A stretch of 64,000 nt of DNA from Confluentibacter citreus. GTDB taxonomy: Bacteria > Bacteroidota > Bacteroidia > Flavobacteriales > Flavobacteriaceae. Positions 42,953 to 51,881 of the stretch are shown one piece after another. Below the pieces are notes generated by a model, which made no database searches, was not told the DNA's origin, and saw only the letters and a program-made list of their open reading frames with translations. Positions within the stretch are counted from its first letter, which is position 1; every line of letters starts with the position of its first letter. A program made the position numbers and the translations under genes. The stretch is taken from assembly GCF_002807055.1 (NCBI RefSeq), contig NZ_NIXN01000002.1, forward strand, positions 248,001 to 312,000. Reading direction: 5' to 3'.

Positions 42953-43906
42953 TTATGAAACAAACTCAAGTGCCCGACGTTCGTTGTAATAAATGTTTTT
43001 TTTACCAATAAAGCCCACATGCCCCCCATACTGGGGCATTTCCAAATATAGATTCGGATTATTCTTGGCTTCTTTAATAGGGAAACATTCTGGCGATAAA
43101 AAAGAATCATTTAGCGCATTAATAATCAATGTTGGTATTTTAATATTGGGTAGAAATTGTTTGCAACTGCATTTCTCGTAATAGTCGGCGGCATCTTTAA
43201 ATCCGTGAGCTTTGGATGTGTAAACATCATCAAAATCCCTTAATGACCTGATGGAACCATAATCTTCCGCTGTTAAATCATCTGGATAATGATTCATCTT
43301 GCTAATTAACTTTCTTTTTAAATGATTAAGAAAACGAATACTAAAAGCCTTGTTTTTTAATCTAAGAAGCTCTTTACAAGAACCATTTAAATCCGCTGGC
43401 ACAGAAATAGCGATGGCGGATTTTATTTCAGTTGGAACAACTTCCCGTTCTCCTAAATATTTTAATATGAGGTTTGCCCCGAGACTCACACCATATAAGT
43501 AAATCTCTTTGTATTTATTAGAAGCCAACACATGTTTAATTATTTCTTCTAAATCTTCCGTAGAACCTGAATGGTAGGTTCTGTATTTTAAATTGTCTTC
43601 ACCACTACAGCCTCTAAAATTCACACAGATGGCATCCATACCGTTATCGTTAAAAAGTTTGGCGACACCCGTGACATATGGACGCTGTCCGTGACCTTCC
43701 AATCCGTGAAAACATAAAATAATTTTATCGGTTTTATCTTTGGAATAGCTCCAATCCAAATCCATAAAATCACCATCGCTTAATAAAATGCGTTCACGTT
43801 CTTGTTTTAAACCGGACACTTTTCTGAATAACCCCGAATACACCGTGGCAATAAAGCCGTTCTTAAAAAAAAATAGTGGTTTGTATGTTGAGTCTATTAT
43901 GGGCAT
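42953..43906 (-). CDS. YheT-family alpha/beta hydrolase
   Basis: A 317-residue hydrolase. The order ILCFHGLEGHGQRPYV (oxyanion region), GVSLGANLILKYLG (nucleophile Ser in G-V-S-L-G), NALNDSFLSPECFP (Asp) and GGHVGF (His) gives a full catalytic triad. YheT proteins are probably esterases with unknown substrates. It stands alone, between two repeat-bearing gaps. Confidence 0.88.
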   Translation of the reverse strand: MPIIDSTYKPLFFFKNGFIATVYSGLFRKVSGLKQERERILLSDGDFMDLDWSYSKDKTDKIILCFHGLEGHGQRPYVTGVAKLFNDNGMDAICVNFRGCSGEDNLKYRTYHSGSTEDLEEIIKHVLASNKYKEIYLYGVSLGANLILKYLGEREVVPTEIKSAIAISVPADLNGSCKELLRLKNKAFSIRFLNHLKRKLISKMNHYPDDLTAEDYGSIRSLRDFDDVYTSKAHGFKDAADYYEKCSCKQFLPNIKIPTLIINALNDSFLSPECFPIKEAKNNPNLYLEMPQYGGHVGFIGKKNIYYNERRALEFVS

Positions 43907-43907
43907 T

Positions 43908-44024
43908 GTTGTTGGGTGTTAGGTGTTGGGTCTTTGGTCTTCGGTATTTGGTGTTGGGTACTGGGTCGTTGGTCTACATTTTTTTATCTATTGTCTTTCG
44001 TCTAACATCTAACATCTCACATCT
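43908..44024. repeat. Degenerate GTGTTGGGT / ACATCTAACATCT repeat
   Basis: Words GTTGGGTGTTAGGTGTTGGG, TTTGGTCTTCGG and GTGTTGGGTACTGGG on the left are balanced by CGTCTAACATCTAACATC and TCACATC on the right. It has the same two-sided design as the GATTCGTTTA elements but different words. Confidence 0.65.
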
Positions 44025-45636
44025 CTAAAGCCACAAATTTAAAATCATTTCCATTGAAAAGGCCTTTATCACTTAATTTTAATGATGGAATCACCAACAA
44101 AGCCATAAAAGACAAAGTCATGAATGGTGCATTAAGGGTTGAGCCTAGTTGCTTAGCCATGTTATCAATTGCAGCATATTCTTGACCAACTGTTTTTCCG
44201 TCTTTATCGCTCATAATACCTGCAACTGGGAGTGGAAGGATTTTATTTTCTGAATCTGAAACTGCACAAATGCCTCCTTGATGTTCGATGATTACATTAA
44301 CTGCTTTGCAAATGGCTTCATCAGAAACACCTACAGCAATAATATTATGTGAATCATGGGCAACCGAAGAAGCAATGACTCCTGATTTCAATCCGAAATT
44401 CTTTATAAACCCAATGGCTGGTTTTTCATCATGATACCGATTAACGACGGCTATTTTTAAAATGTCCGTTTCTATATTTGAAACTAAATGTCCATTTTTA
44501 ATAGTTGCATTTCCAATAAGTTCGTTGGTGACCAATTGGCCTTCCAATGCTTCAATGACCCTTATTCTTTTTGCTGATGATTCCACTCTAAAATCAGACA
44601 CCTGCTTTTTATTGGTTTTAAAATTATTTGGACGCTCAAACGGCACCGATTTTATTAATGTCTTTCCTTTATCAAAAACCAATTCGCCAGCTATATAAGT
44701 CTGCATAGTTTTAAAATTCACCAAATCTTCAACCACAATAAAATCGGCTGAATCACCTTGCTGTAATAACCCAACATCCAATTTATAATGTTTTATTGGA
44801 TTTATACAAGCCACTTGAAGCACTTTAAAAACATCCATTCCTTTAGCAACAGCTCTGGCACATAACGCATTGATGTGGCTAAGCATTAAATCGTCTGGAT
44901 GTTTATCATCGCTACAAAACATCATGCTTTCAAAATGTTCTGGAAGCAAACCAATCAAGGCTTCAAAATTTTTGGCGGCACTGCCTTCACGAATCAACAC
45001 CTTCATGCCTTTTTGAAGTTTTTCAAAGGCTTCTTCATAGGTAAAAGACTCATGGTCGGTTGAAATTCCTGCAATGATATATTTTGTCAGGTTGTCTCCT
45101 CTTAACCCCGGCGCATGGCCATCAATGGGTTTGTTGTAGTGCTTCGCCCAAGCTAACTTTTTCATTACTTCAACATCATCAAACAGAACGCCAGGATAGT
45201 TCATCATTTCGGTTAAATACTTGATGTCCGAATTTTCAAGGAGCGTTTTAATGCCTTCGGAATCTATCACCGCTCCAGCAGATTCAAAAGTAGTGGCAGG
45301 CACACACGATGGCGCACCAAAATTAAATTTAAAAGGTGTTTTTTTACCGTTTTCTATCATGAAATGGACGCCTTCTACACCAAGTACATTAGCAATTTCA
45401 TGTGGGTCTGATACCGTGGCAACCGTACCATGTGTCACAGCCAACTTTGCAAATTCACTAGGCACCAACATAGAACTTTCTATATGGATGTGGGCATCTA
45501 CAAAACCGGGAAGTATATAGTGATTGACATTGTGTTCCTTTTCAATTAGGGAAACAATCTGGCCATTCTCAAAGGTTATTTCGCCTTTAAAAATGCGTTT
45601 GTTTGGTATGTCAACGATGTTGCCTTGTAGTTTCAT
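44017..45636 (-). CDS. ade: Adenine deaminase
   Basis: A 539-residue metal-dependent amidohydrolase converting adenine to hypoxanthine. It has the metal-binding [11 protein letters not shown], the [10 protein letters not shown] segment, [17 protein letters not shown] and the C-terminal [12 protein letters not shown] of the bacterial Ade family. The length matches (about 540-580). It is in the cytoplasm and serves purine salvage. It is followed upstream by a repeat-filled gap of about 315 bases. Confidence 0.94.
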   Translation of the reverse strand: MKLQGNIVDIPNKRIFKGEITFENGQIVSLIEKEHNVNHYILPGFVDAHIHIESSMLVPSEFAKLAVTHGTVATVSDPHEIANVLGVEGVHFMIENGKKTPFKFNFGAPSCVPATTFESAGAVIDSEGIKTLLENSDIKYLTEMMNYPGVLFDDVEVMKKLAWAKHYNKPIDGHAPGLRGDNLTKYIIAGISTDHESFTYEEAFEKLQKGMKVLIREGSAAKNFEALIGLLPEHFESMMFCSDDKHPDDLMLSHINALCARAVAKGMDVFKVLQVACINPIKHYKLDVGLLQQGDSADFIVVEDLVNFKTMQTYIAGELVFDKGKTLIKSVPFERPNNFKTNKKQVSDFRVESSAKRIRVIEALEGQLVTNELIGNATIKNGHLVSNIETDILKIAVVNRYHDEKPAIGFIKNFGLKSGVIASSVAHDSHNIIAVGVSDEAICKAVNVIIEHQGGICAVSDSENKILPLPVAGIMSDKDGKTVGQEYAAIDNMAKQLGSTLNAPFMTLSFMALLVIPSLKLSDKGLFNGNDFKFVALEM

Positions 45637-45642
45637 AAAATA

Positions 45643-45888
45643 CTCGCCACTAATTGCACAAATTCAATTTGAAAATTTAATTAATAACTTAAAAATATCC
45701 TTCGTGAAAATTTGTGCAATTCGTGTCTCCTTTATTTAAATACTAAATTAATTTGTTGTGGTTGAATCTCGCCACTAATTTCACTAATTCACACAAATAG
45801 CGGTGAAAAGTTATTATAATCTCACAAAAAACAAATTCAAAATACAGTTTGTGAAAATTAGTGTCATTCGTGTCTGTTTTTATTTAAA
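45643..45888. repeat. Two direct copies of a dispersed repeat (CTCGCCACTAATT ... ATTCGTGTCT)
   Basis: The gap 45637-45952 holds no gene. Copy 1 (45643-45740) runs from CTCGCCACTAATTGCAC to GTGCAATTCGTGTC. Copy 2 (45768-45888) runs from CTCGCCACTAATTTCAC to GTGTCATTCGTGTC. Ends of each copy are partly inverse (ATTGCACAAATT against AATTTGTGCAAT). Near 45925-45948 a fragment GGACTGCGCTCAGCATGACA resembles the REP-like element at 12457. Confidence 0.82.
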
Positions 45889-45952
45889 ATATTGGTTGAA
45901 TAGTTATAGTTATTTTAATTCAATGCTTGGACTGCGCTCAGCATGACAAAAT

Positions 45953-47263
45953 CTATTTTAATTCAATCTTTACAATTTGTTTGGTATTTTCAATGACTTT
46001 AAAACGCTCATCTGCACGTTTTCCAATAACCCAAACAATATCATCTCCAGAACACAATAACCATGTCTTTTCTTTATCCAACAACGATAATTTCTCGTCC
46101 TTAAAATATTTGCTGAGTTTCTTTTTACCAGACATGCCTAACGGATAAAACACATCGCCTACTTCCCATATCCTTAGAGTTAATGGAAAATGAAGTATAC
46201 TTTTATCAACATATATGATGTTTTTTGCGGTTTCTGAAATCGAATCCACATCATTAAAAAACAAGGTTCCATTAGGTGTTTCTACTTTTTTATCAGTTTC
46301 TGAAATGGTTATTTGTTGGAATTCTTCAGCATTAATATCACTCAGCAATAAATAATCCCGGTCTTTAATCAGTCGCCACTGTTCTGAAAAGACTTGTTTT
46401 CCAGATTGGGCATCCAATAAATTCAGTACATCGTTCCATTCGGTAAAGCCATAACCATTTAAAAACCGATATAAATATGCTTTGGGGTTGTTAAACTTCT
46501 TAATTTCTGAAATATCTAGTTTAAATCCCGTATTTGTTAATTTAATAATACCTGCTTTAATTAAGTCTTGTACCCTATCGTTTAAAATATCGGCCGAATC
46601 CTGTAAATTATTTATGGTATTTTGGAAACTTTGCAGCAAACTCGGATTTAGTTCCTTTAAAATAGGAATCACATCGTGTCTCAATTTATTCCGTAAATAT
46701 TTTGTTGCTGCATTACTGCTATCATCCCGCCATTCAATATCATTTTCATTAGCAAACATTTCAATAGCTTCTCTCGAAAATGGTAAAAGTGGCCTCACAA
46801 ATTTTCCATTGATTTCTGGAATTCCCGTTAAGCCTTCCAAACCCGTGCCTCGCGTAAAATTGATTAAAAACGTTTCTAAATTATCATCCGCATGGTGCGC
46901 TGTCAAAATATAATCAAAACCCAATTGCTCTACCAATTCCTCAAACCAATCGTAACGCAATTTGCGTGCTGCCATTTGAATGGATTTCTTGTTGTCTTCG
47001 GCATACTGTTCCGTATCAAAACTTTCAACAAAAACTTCCAACTCCAAATCTTCGGCCATTTGCAAAACAAAGTCTTCATCCCCATCACTTTCTTCCCCTC
47101 TTAGGTTAAAATTACAATGCGCCAAAGCGATGTTTAATCGCAATTCATGGCATAAATAGGTTAGCACCACGCTATCCATACCACCCGAAATGGCAATGAG
47201 CAGTTTTTTATCCTTTAAAAAAGGAAACTTGGCGTTTATATGGCTTTGAAACTGGTTTAACAT
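45953..47263 (-). CDS. tilS: tRNA(Ile)-lysidine synthase
   Basis: A 436-residue enzyme that changes C34 of the CAU-anticodon isoleucine tRNA to lysidine, an essential step. The PP-loop SGGMDSVVL is near residue 26. LTAHHADDNLETFLINFTRGTGLEGL and the C-terminal TilS domain (KKLSKYFKDEKLSLLDKEKTWLL) are typical. It reads away from the next gene, from which it is separated by about 120 bases. Confidence 0.95.
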   Translation of the reverse strand: MLNQFQSHINAKFPFLKDKKLLIAISGGMDSVVLTYLCHELRLNIALAHCNFNLRGEESDGDEDFVLQMAEDLELEVFVESFDTEQYAEDNKKSIQMAARKLRYDWFEELVEQLGFDYILTAHHADDNLETFLINFTRGTGLEGLTGIPEINGKFVRPLLPFSREAIEMFANENDIEWRDDSSNAATKYLRNKLRHDVIPILKELNPSLLQSFQNTINNLQDSADILNDRVQDLIKAGIIKLTNTGFKLDISEIKKFNNPKAYLYRFLNGYGFTEWNDVLNLLDAQSGKQVFSEQWRLIKDRDYLLLSDINAEEFQQITISETDKKVETPNGTLFFNDVDSISETAKNIIYVDKSILHFPLTLRIWEVGDVFYPLGMSGKKKLSKYFKDEKLSLLDKEKTWLLCSGDDIVWVIGKRADERFKVIENTKQIVKIELK

Positions 47264-47386
47264 CCTTCAAATATACAATAATTGCCTTTTTAAAAAGAAG
47301 TCGTTTTTATCTTAAAAAATCTTAATTCGTAGTTTTTAATCTTAAAATTCAGTATCTTTTATCAGTAAATTTTAATACACGACGTT

Positions 47387-48079
47387 ATGAGCTCTTTTGA
47401 AAAAATAACCGACAAGAAAACACAATTGGCTTTCGACAAAAAAGTGCTTTCCGCAAGCCAACAATTACATCCTTATGTAAAACACAGACTTTATATTGCC
47501 GAATCTACGGGCGTGCTTCCTAAAAACATGTTTACTTCCAATGGTATTATTGACGAAAGCATTGCCACGTTTTATGAAAATGGCTATGATATTGACTGCG
47601 ACACACATGCCATTAAGTTGAAACTTTTTAAGATTGTTGACAAGGATTTAGACACCCTTTTTAAAAAAGAAGCGTTTCATAAAAACACGATAAGCACCAA
47701 CGCTATTTTGGAAGAAGAATTGGATGGCTTGGACGAACAATATACCATTGATGATGACTGGGATTTTATTATGGGCGAAGAGCTAAACGATATTTCGTAT
47801 CATCAGCCCGATAAACACAACCATGTGTTTTTATATGATGACAATAACAGCTCCATTTTAAATGCATTCGATATGGAAGATGTTTCGGCTGGAAAATCAC
47901 AACAAGCATTAGGAAACCTATATAGTTGGCTGCCTTTAAACGTATCGAATATTGTGGATTTATATATTTTTGGAAAACTGAGTTTTGAAGATATTTCGAA
48001 AGTTAAAAACATAGAACCAAGTCGTGTAGAACTTATTTTTGATGAAATCATCAAGAAATTTAAAAATCACATTGAGTAA
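47387..48079 (+). CDS. Hypothetical protein with sigma-70 region 4-like C-terminus
   Basis: A 230-residue protein not recognised with confidence. The last 55 residues (LPLNVSNIVDLYIFGKLSFEDISKVKNIEPSRVELIFDEII) look like a sigma-70 region 4 or similar helix-turn-helix. The rest is acidic (a Glu/Asp-rich stretch about 107-130) and has no membrane segment. It could be a small RNA-polymerase-associated regulator. It is convergent with pabB, overlapping its 3' end by 13 bases. Confidence 0.6.
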   Translation: MSSFEKITDKKTQLAFDKKVLSASQQLHPYVKHRLYIAESTGVLPKNMFTSNGIIDESIATFYENGYDIDCDTHAIKLKLFKIVDKDLDTLFKKEAFHKNTISTNAILEEELDGLDEQYTIDDDWDFIMGEELNDISYHQPDKHNHVFLYDDNNSSILNAFDMEDVSAGKSQQALGNLYSWLPLNVSNIVDLYIFGKLSFEDISKVKNIEPSRVELIFDEIIKKFKNHIE

Positions 48080-49368
48080 TTCTCCAAAACCTCTCGCATG
48101 GCTTTGGCTTTCAATAAACACTCCTCGTATTCCTTTAAAGGGTCGCTTTTAGCTGTGATGGCACCACCAACGGAATAGGATACGTAACGCTTGGTTTCGT
48201 TGTAGAGAATACTACGAATTACCACATTAAAATCGAAATCGCCCGCTGGTGTAAAATAACCAACGGCTCCAGAATAGAGTCCGCGTTTGGTTTCTTCCAA
48301 GGCTTCAATGATTTTCATTGCCGAAATCTTTGGTGCGCCCGTCATACTTCCCATAGGAAATGTGCTTTTAATAATATCAACGGGATGGGTGTTTAATTCC
48401 ACTTTTGAGGTAACCGTAGAAATCATTTGATGCACTTGCTTAAAGGAATAAACGCGGCATAATTCCTCTACTTTTACGCTGCCTTTAATAGCGGTTTTTG
48501 ATAAATCGTTACGGATTAAATCGACAATCATAGTATTTTCACTGCGCTCTTTGTCACTGGCCGCTAATTCCGATTTTAATTGGGCGTCTTCTTCCAAATT
48601 ACTGGAACGCTTTGCCGTGCCTTTTATGGGTTGGGACACCACATGCTGACCTTCCTTTTTTAAATAACGTTCGGGTGAGGCTGACAACACATATTTATCA
48701 TAACACTTTAAAAACGTGGCAAAAGGCGGTTTGGAAATGGTATTGAGTTTTAAATAAGTTTCCAACGGATTGATGGATGTATCTTCGGCATAAAACTCTT
48801 GGCAAAAATTAGCTTCGTAAATATCGCCTCGGTGTATGTGGGCTAGTAACGATTTTACTTTTTCGAAATATTGGTCTTTATGGATTCTTAGTTTGATTTT
48901 GATATCATTGGGCAGATTGCTTCGTCGTTCCTCCTCGCAATGACGGATGGATTCTAAATCATCTTCCAACTCATCTGCAACGGCATTTAAGTATTGTATG
49001 TCGACTTGATTGCCTTTGAATAGAAACAGTTTTTTTGGTTGAAAAAAATAAAGATCGGGAAACTGCAAGCCATCAAAATTTTGGGACGTTAAATCTTCGA
49101 CATCGTTTTTTAAATCGTAGGTTAAATATCCGAAAATCCAATCTTTGGTGATGGATTGATACTCTTTTAATTTTTCAAACCCATGATGGACATCCGTTTG
49201 GATACTTGTAAAGGCATCCACCGCCAACACAGCATCAAAATTGGAATAGGTTTGTTCGTAATTATTGGAATCCAACCAAACCACATCATCAAACTGTTGG
49301 CTCCATAACAACAATTTATGTTTAAAATCTTCGGGGTCTGTAATGGTATGGGTGTACGAGGTTCTCAA
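48067..49368 (-). CDS. pabB: Aminodeoxychorismate synthase component I
   Basis: A 433-residue chorismate-using enzyme of folate synthesis. Catalytic marks include IHRGDIYEANFCQEF, ASPERYL, QPIKGTAKRS, EKERSENTMIVDL-like (KERSENTMIVDLIRND), FPMGSMTGAPKISAM and YSGAVGYF. At about residues 147-160 there is an extra stretch, RHCEEERRSNLPND, encoded by a piece of the REP-like repeat (48911-48945). It sits just before the catalytic domain and is in frame, so the enzyme is probably active. Start and length agree with the family apart from that insertion. Confidence 0.92.
   Translation of the reverse strand: MRTSYTHTITDPEDFKHKLLLWSQQFDDVVWLDSNNYEQTYSNFDAVLAVDAFTSIQTDVHHGFEKLKEYQSITKDWIFGYLTYDLKNDVEDLTSQNFDGLQFPDLYFFQPKKLFLFKGNQVDIQYLNAVADELEDDLESIRHCEEERRSNLPNDIKIKLRIHKDQYFEKVKSLLAHIHRGDIYEANFCQEFYAEDTSINPLETYLKLNTISKPPFATFLKCYDKYVLSASPERYLKKEGQHVVSQPIKGTAKRSSNLEEDAQLKSELAASDKERSENTMIVDLIRNDLSKTAIKGSVKVEELCRVYSFKQVHQMISTVTSKVELNTHPVDIIKSTFPMGSMTGAPKISAMKIIEALEETKRGLYSGAVGYFTPAGDFDFNVVIRSILYNETKRYVSYSVGGAITAKSDPLKEYEECLLKAKAMREVLENYSM
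48911..48945. repeat. REP-like repeat fragment inside pabB
   Basis: GGCAGATTGCTTCG (48911-48924) and CTCGCAATGACG (48934-48945) are diagnostic parts of the element family seen at 12457-12561 (AAGCAATCT and GTCATTGCGA). The fragment is in frame and is translated as RHCEEERRSNLP. Confidence 0.85.
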
Positions 49369-49454
49369 TCAAAAAATTTAAGCAACAAAGTTAGTTAGAA
49401 TCCTTAAAAAATTAAGAATTTTACGTTTTAGTTTGAACGGATTTTTGATTGTAA

Positions 49455-49717
49455 TGTCAGTTCGAGTGAAATACCGAGGCACGAGGTATTTTGTATCGAG
49501 AACTTCATTTAACTAAGGTTCTCGATACAAATTTCAGTCATTGCTTGACTGAAATTCACTCGAACTGACAGGCTAACTAAAAATACAATTAATAACCTAA
49601 ATGTCACTTCGAGTGATTTTTGAAGGATGAGAAAATTGTATCGAGAAGCTCGTTAAACTAAGGTTCTCGATACAATTCGCTTTTGGCGAATCACTCGAAC
49701 TGACAGGCTAACTAAAA
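49455..49717. repeat. Two tandem copies of a modular hairpin element (TTCGAGTGA / TATCGAGAA family)
   Basis: The gap 49369-49787 holds no gene. Copy A (49455-49570) has a perfect 16-base outer stem, TGTCAGTTCGAGTGAA and TTCACTCGAACTGACA, an inner stem TTGTATCGAGAAC / GTTCTCGATACAA, and a small hairpin AATTTCAGTCA / TGACTGAAATT. Copy B (49603-49705) keeps the outer and inner stems but has a different small hairpin (TTCGCTTTTGGCGAA). The copies are joined by GGCTAACTAAAAATACAA and AATAACCTAAATGTCA. Confidence 0.88.
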
Positions 49718-49726
49718 AACAAAAGG

Positions 49727-49747
49727 ATTCCTGCCTACGCAGGAAAT
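49727..49747. repeat. Short palindrome ATTCCTGCCTACGCAGGAA
   Basis: ATTTCCTGCGTAGGCAGGAA on the minus strand forms a small hairpin (CCTGC / GCAGG). Similar short hairpins are common dispersed repeats in Bacteria. It lies just before the start of the epimerase-like gene. Confidence 0.6.
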
Positions 49748-49787
49748 CGAAGATTCGACGAAGTCAATGACAGAAAGAACAATAATC

Positions 49788-50681
49788 ATGCAATACACCC
49801 TACAAAACAACACACTTAAAATAGGAATTAAAAAAACCGGCGCGGAGCTTTGCAGCATCCAATCTGTGAAAAATAATACGCAGTTTATGTGGGATGCTAA
49901 CCCCGCTATTTGGGCAAATCATGCGCCCAATCTATTCCCGATTATTGGAGCCTTAAAAGACGATACCTATATTTTTGAAGGTAAAACATACACCTTACCA
50001 AAGCATGGTTTTTTAAGGGGCAATACCGATTTTGAAGTTGACGAACACACTCAAACCAGCCTCACGCTTAAATTACGTTACAACGACGCCTTACTAAAAG
50101 TATATCCTTTTAAGTTTGATTTTTACATGACTTACAAGCTGACCGATAACAAACTTGATATCATCCACACCGTTAAAAATCTGGATGATAAAACGATGTA
50201 TTTCTCGATTGGTGGACATCCAGCTTTTAAATGCCCCGTGTTTGAAGATGAAAACTATGATGATTATGTTTTGGAATTTGAACACCCAGAAAACTCCGAA
50301 ACACATTTAATTAATACGGCAAACGGACTCATTTCCAATAAAACAAAACCTATTTTTAATAACATCAACCTATTGCCACTTACCCACGACTTGTTTAACG
50401 ACGATGCTCTTATTTTTAAGGATTTAAAGTCCAAAAAAGTGAATTTGAAAAGCAAAAAACATGGCAACATCCTTACGGTAAGTTACCCCGATTTTGAGTA
50501 TTTAGGCATTTGGGCAAAACCCACAGGCAATTATTTGTGTATTGAACCTTGGTTAGGTATTGCCGATAACGAGGATACTGACCAAGATTTTAAAACCAAG
50601 GAAGGAATTTTGAGTTTGGAAGCTGGAGAGACTTTTGAGGTGGGGTATTGGGTTGAGGTTGATGAGAAACTTCTTGGTTAA
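49788..50681 (+). CDS. Aldose 1-epimerase family protein (YeaD/galactose mutarotase-like)
   Basis: A 297-residue protein from the ATG at 49788; an earlier ATG at 49767 lies in repeat sequence and is disfavoured. The fold marks are GAELCSIQSV, ANHAPNLFPIIGAL, PKHGFLRG, SIGGHPAFKCP (the ligand His) and CIEPWLGIAD. It probably interconverts anomers of a sugar or sugar phosphate in the cytoplasm. It has no linked pathway genes. Confidence 0.9.
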   Translation: MQYTLQNNTLKIGIKKTGAELCSIQSVKNNTQFMWDANPAIWANHAPNLFPIIGALKDDTYIFEGKTYTLPKHGFLRGNTDFEVDEHTQTSLTLKLRYNDALLKVYPFKFDFYMTYKLTDNKLDIIHTVKNLDDKTMYFSIGGHPAFKCPVFEDENYDDYVLEFEHPENSETHLINTANGLISNKTKPIFNNINLLPLTHDLFNDDALIFKDLKSKKVNLKSKKHGNILTVSYPDFEYLGIWAKPTGNYLCIEPWLGIADNEDTDQDFKTKEGILSLEAGETFEVGYWVEVDEKLLG

Positions 50682-50742
50682 AATGTTATCTATGTACTCA
50701 AAAAAACCAGAATTTAAAAAAAGCTAGTTTAATGAACAGTAT

Positions 50743-51615
50743 TTATTGTTCAACAAAAAAGTCTTCGTCTAAATGTTTTACTTCATAAATTGACTTAATC
50801 TGTATTCCCACATTGTATTCATGCATTAAATCTACTAACTTAAAACCGTCAATTAAAATAATTTTATGATGTGCATTTTTGGCTTTTTCTTCTGCTCCTT
50901 TATCAAAAATTGACGTCGTAACAAAAACCCCTTTATTAGTATCACCACTCATTGCACCAATGAAATTTCTAATGTCTTTTTCCCTAACTTTATTTTCCGT
51001 AAATCTTTTCGCCTGGATATATATTCGATCTAGTCCAAGTTTATCTTCATTAATAATTCCATCAATTCCACCGTCAGAGGATTTGGAAGTTTCAATAAAG
51101 TCTCCGTAACCCATCTTCTTTAATAAAATTAGAATTACTTTTTCAAAATAATATGGATCGATTGTTTTCAACTTTTCTAAAAGTTCATTTTTAACTTCTC
51201 TTTCGATTTCTAAAAAACCTTGGTCTATTAAATCTTCTGGAGATGAAGTTTGGTTCTCTTGTTGAGGAACATTTTTGGCGTCATATACATTTAATTTACT
51301 TATTTCAAGTTGTACATCTTTTAATAAAAGGACACCAGCATGCTTAATCCCTTTAGGGGCTATTTGAACAAAACCTCTTTTAGGATATTCAACAAACTCT
51401 GACTGCTTTAAATAAGAAATACCCCATGCAATTCTATTATGAATTAAAATATCACCTGATTTGATTCGTTGTTCAAGAAGCTCTGTTGGCAAATGGGAAT
51501 AATGATTATCAACTACCTTTCTAATTAATTCCCGTCTGTGTATTACACCTTCTTCTTTTAATATTTCCAATATAGGATTAAACGTCTCATTATATTTTGG
51601 TATATCAACTTTCAT
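50743..51615 (-). CDS. Mrr-type restriction endonuclease
   Basis: A 290-residue protein from the ATG at 51615 (a longer frame from 51696 adds an unlikely hydrophobic leader). The N-terminal winged-helix Mrr_N domain (YNETFNPILEILKEEGVIHRRELIRKV, NRIAWGISYLKQS) precedes a PD-(D/E)xK catalytic domain: KMGYGDFIETSKSSDGGIDGII with the Asp and YIQAKRF giving the Q-x-K core. Mrr enzymes cut DNA with foreign methylation (type IV). No methylase or partner gene is near. The upstream 266 bases to the next gene show no other gene. Confidence 0.9.
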   Translation of the reverse strand: MKVDIPKYNETFNPILEILKEEGVIHRRELIRKVVDNHYSHLPTELLEQRIKSGDILIHNRIAWGISYLKQSEFVEYPKRGFVQIAPKGIKHAGVLLLKDVQLEISKLNVYDAKNVPQQENQTSSPEDLIDQGFLEIEREVKNELLEKLKTIDPYYFEKVILILLKKMGYGDFIETSKSSDGGIDGIINEDKLGLDRIYIQAKRFTENKVREKDIRNFIGAMSGDTNKGVFVTTSIFDKGAEEKAKNAHHKIILIDGFKLVDLMHEYNVGIQIKSIYEVKHLDEDFFVEQ

Positions 51616-51881
51616 TATCTGTTTTAATTTATTCAACAAGATTTGAGTTAAATATAAAACATTTACAGTAAGAATATACACGAAACCTATAAACAAATTT
51701 AATTAAGAAATACACCTAACTTAACCAAAGATTTTAAAATCAAAGAGGAAATTTTAAAAATCTATCCTTCCCAGTCAAACCTTCCTATGCATTCATTTTG
51801 TTAAAAATTTAAGAATAAAAAAAATTAGGTAATATAAATACCCTATCTTGCTAGAACCCAAATATTTTAATACCTACTAAA

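Noticed and set aside
51616-51696. N-terminal extension of the Mrr-like gene to 51696
   Set aside because: The extra residues are hydrophobic and not part of the Mrr_N domain; the ATG at 51615 begins the domain.
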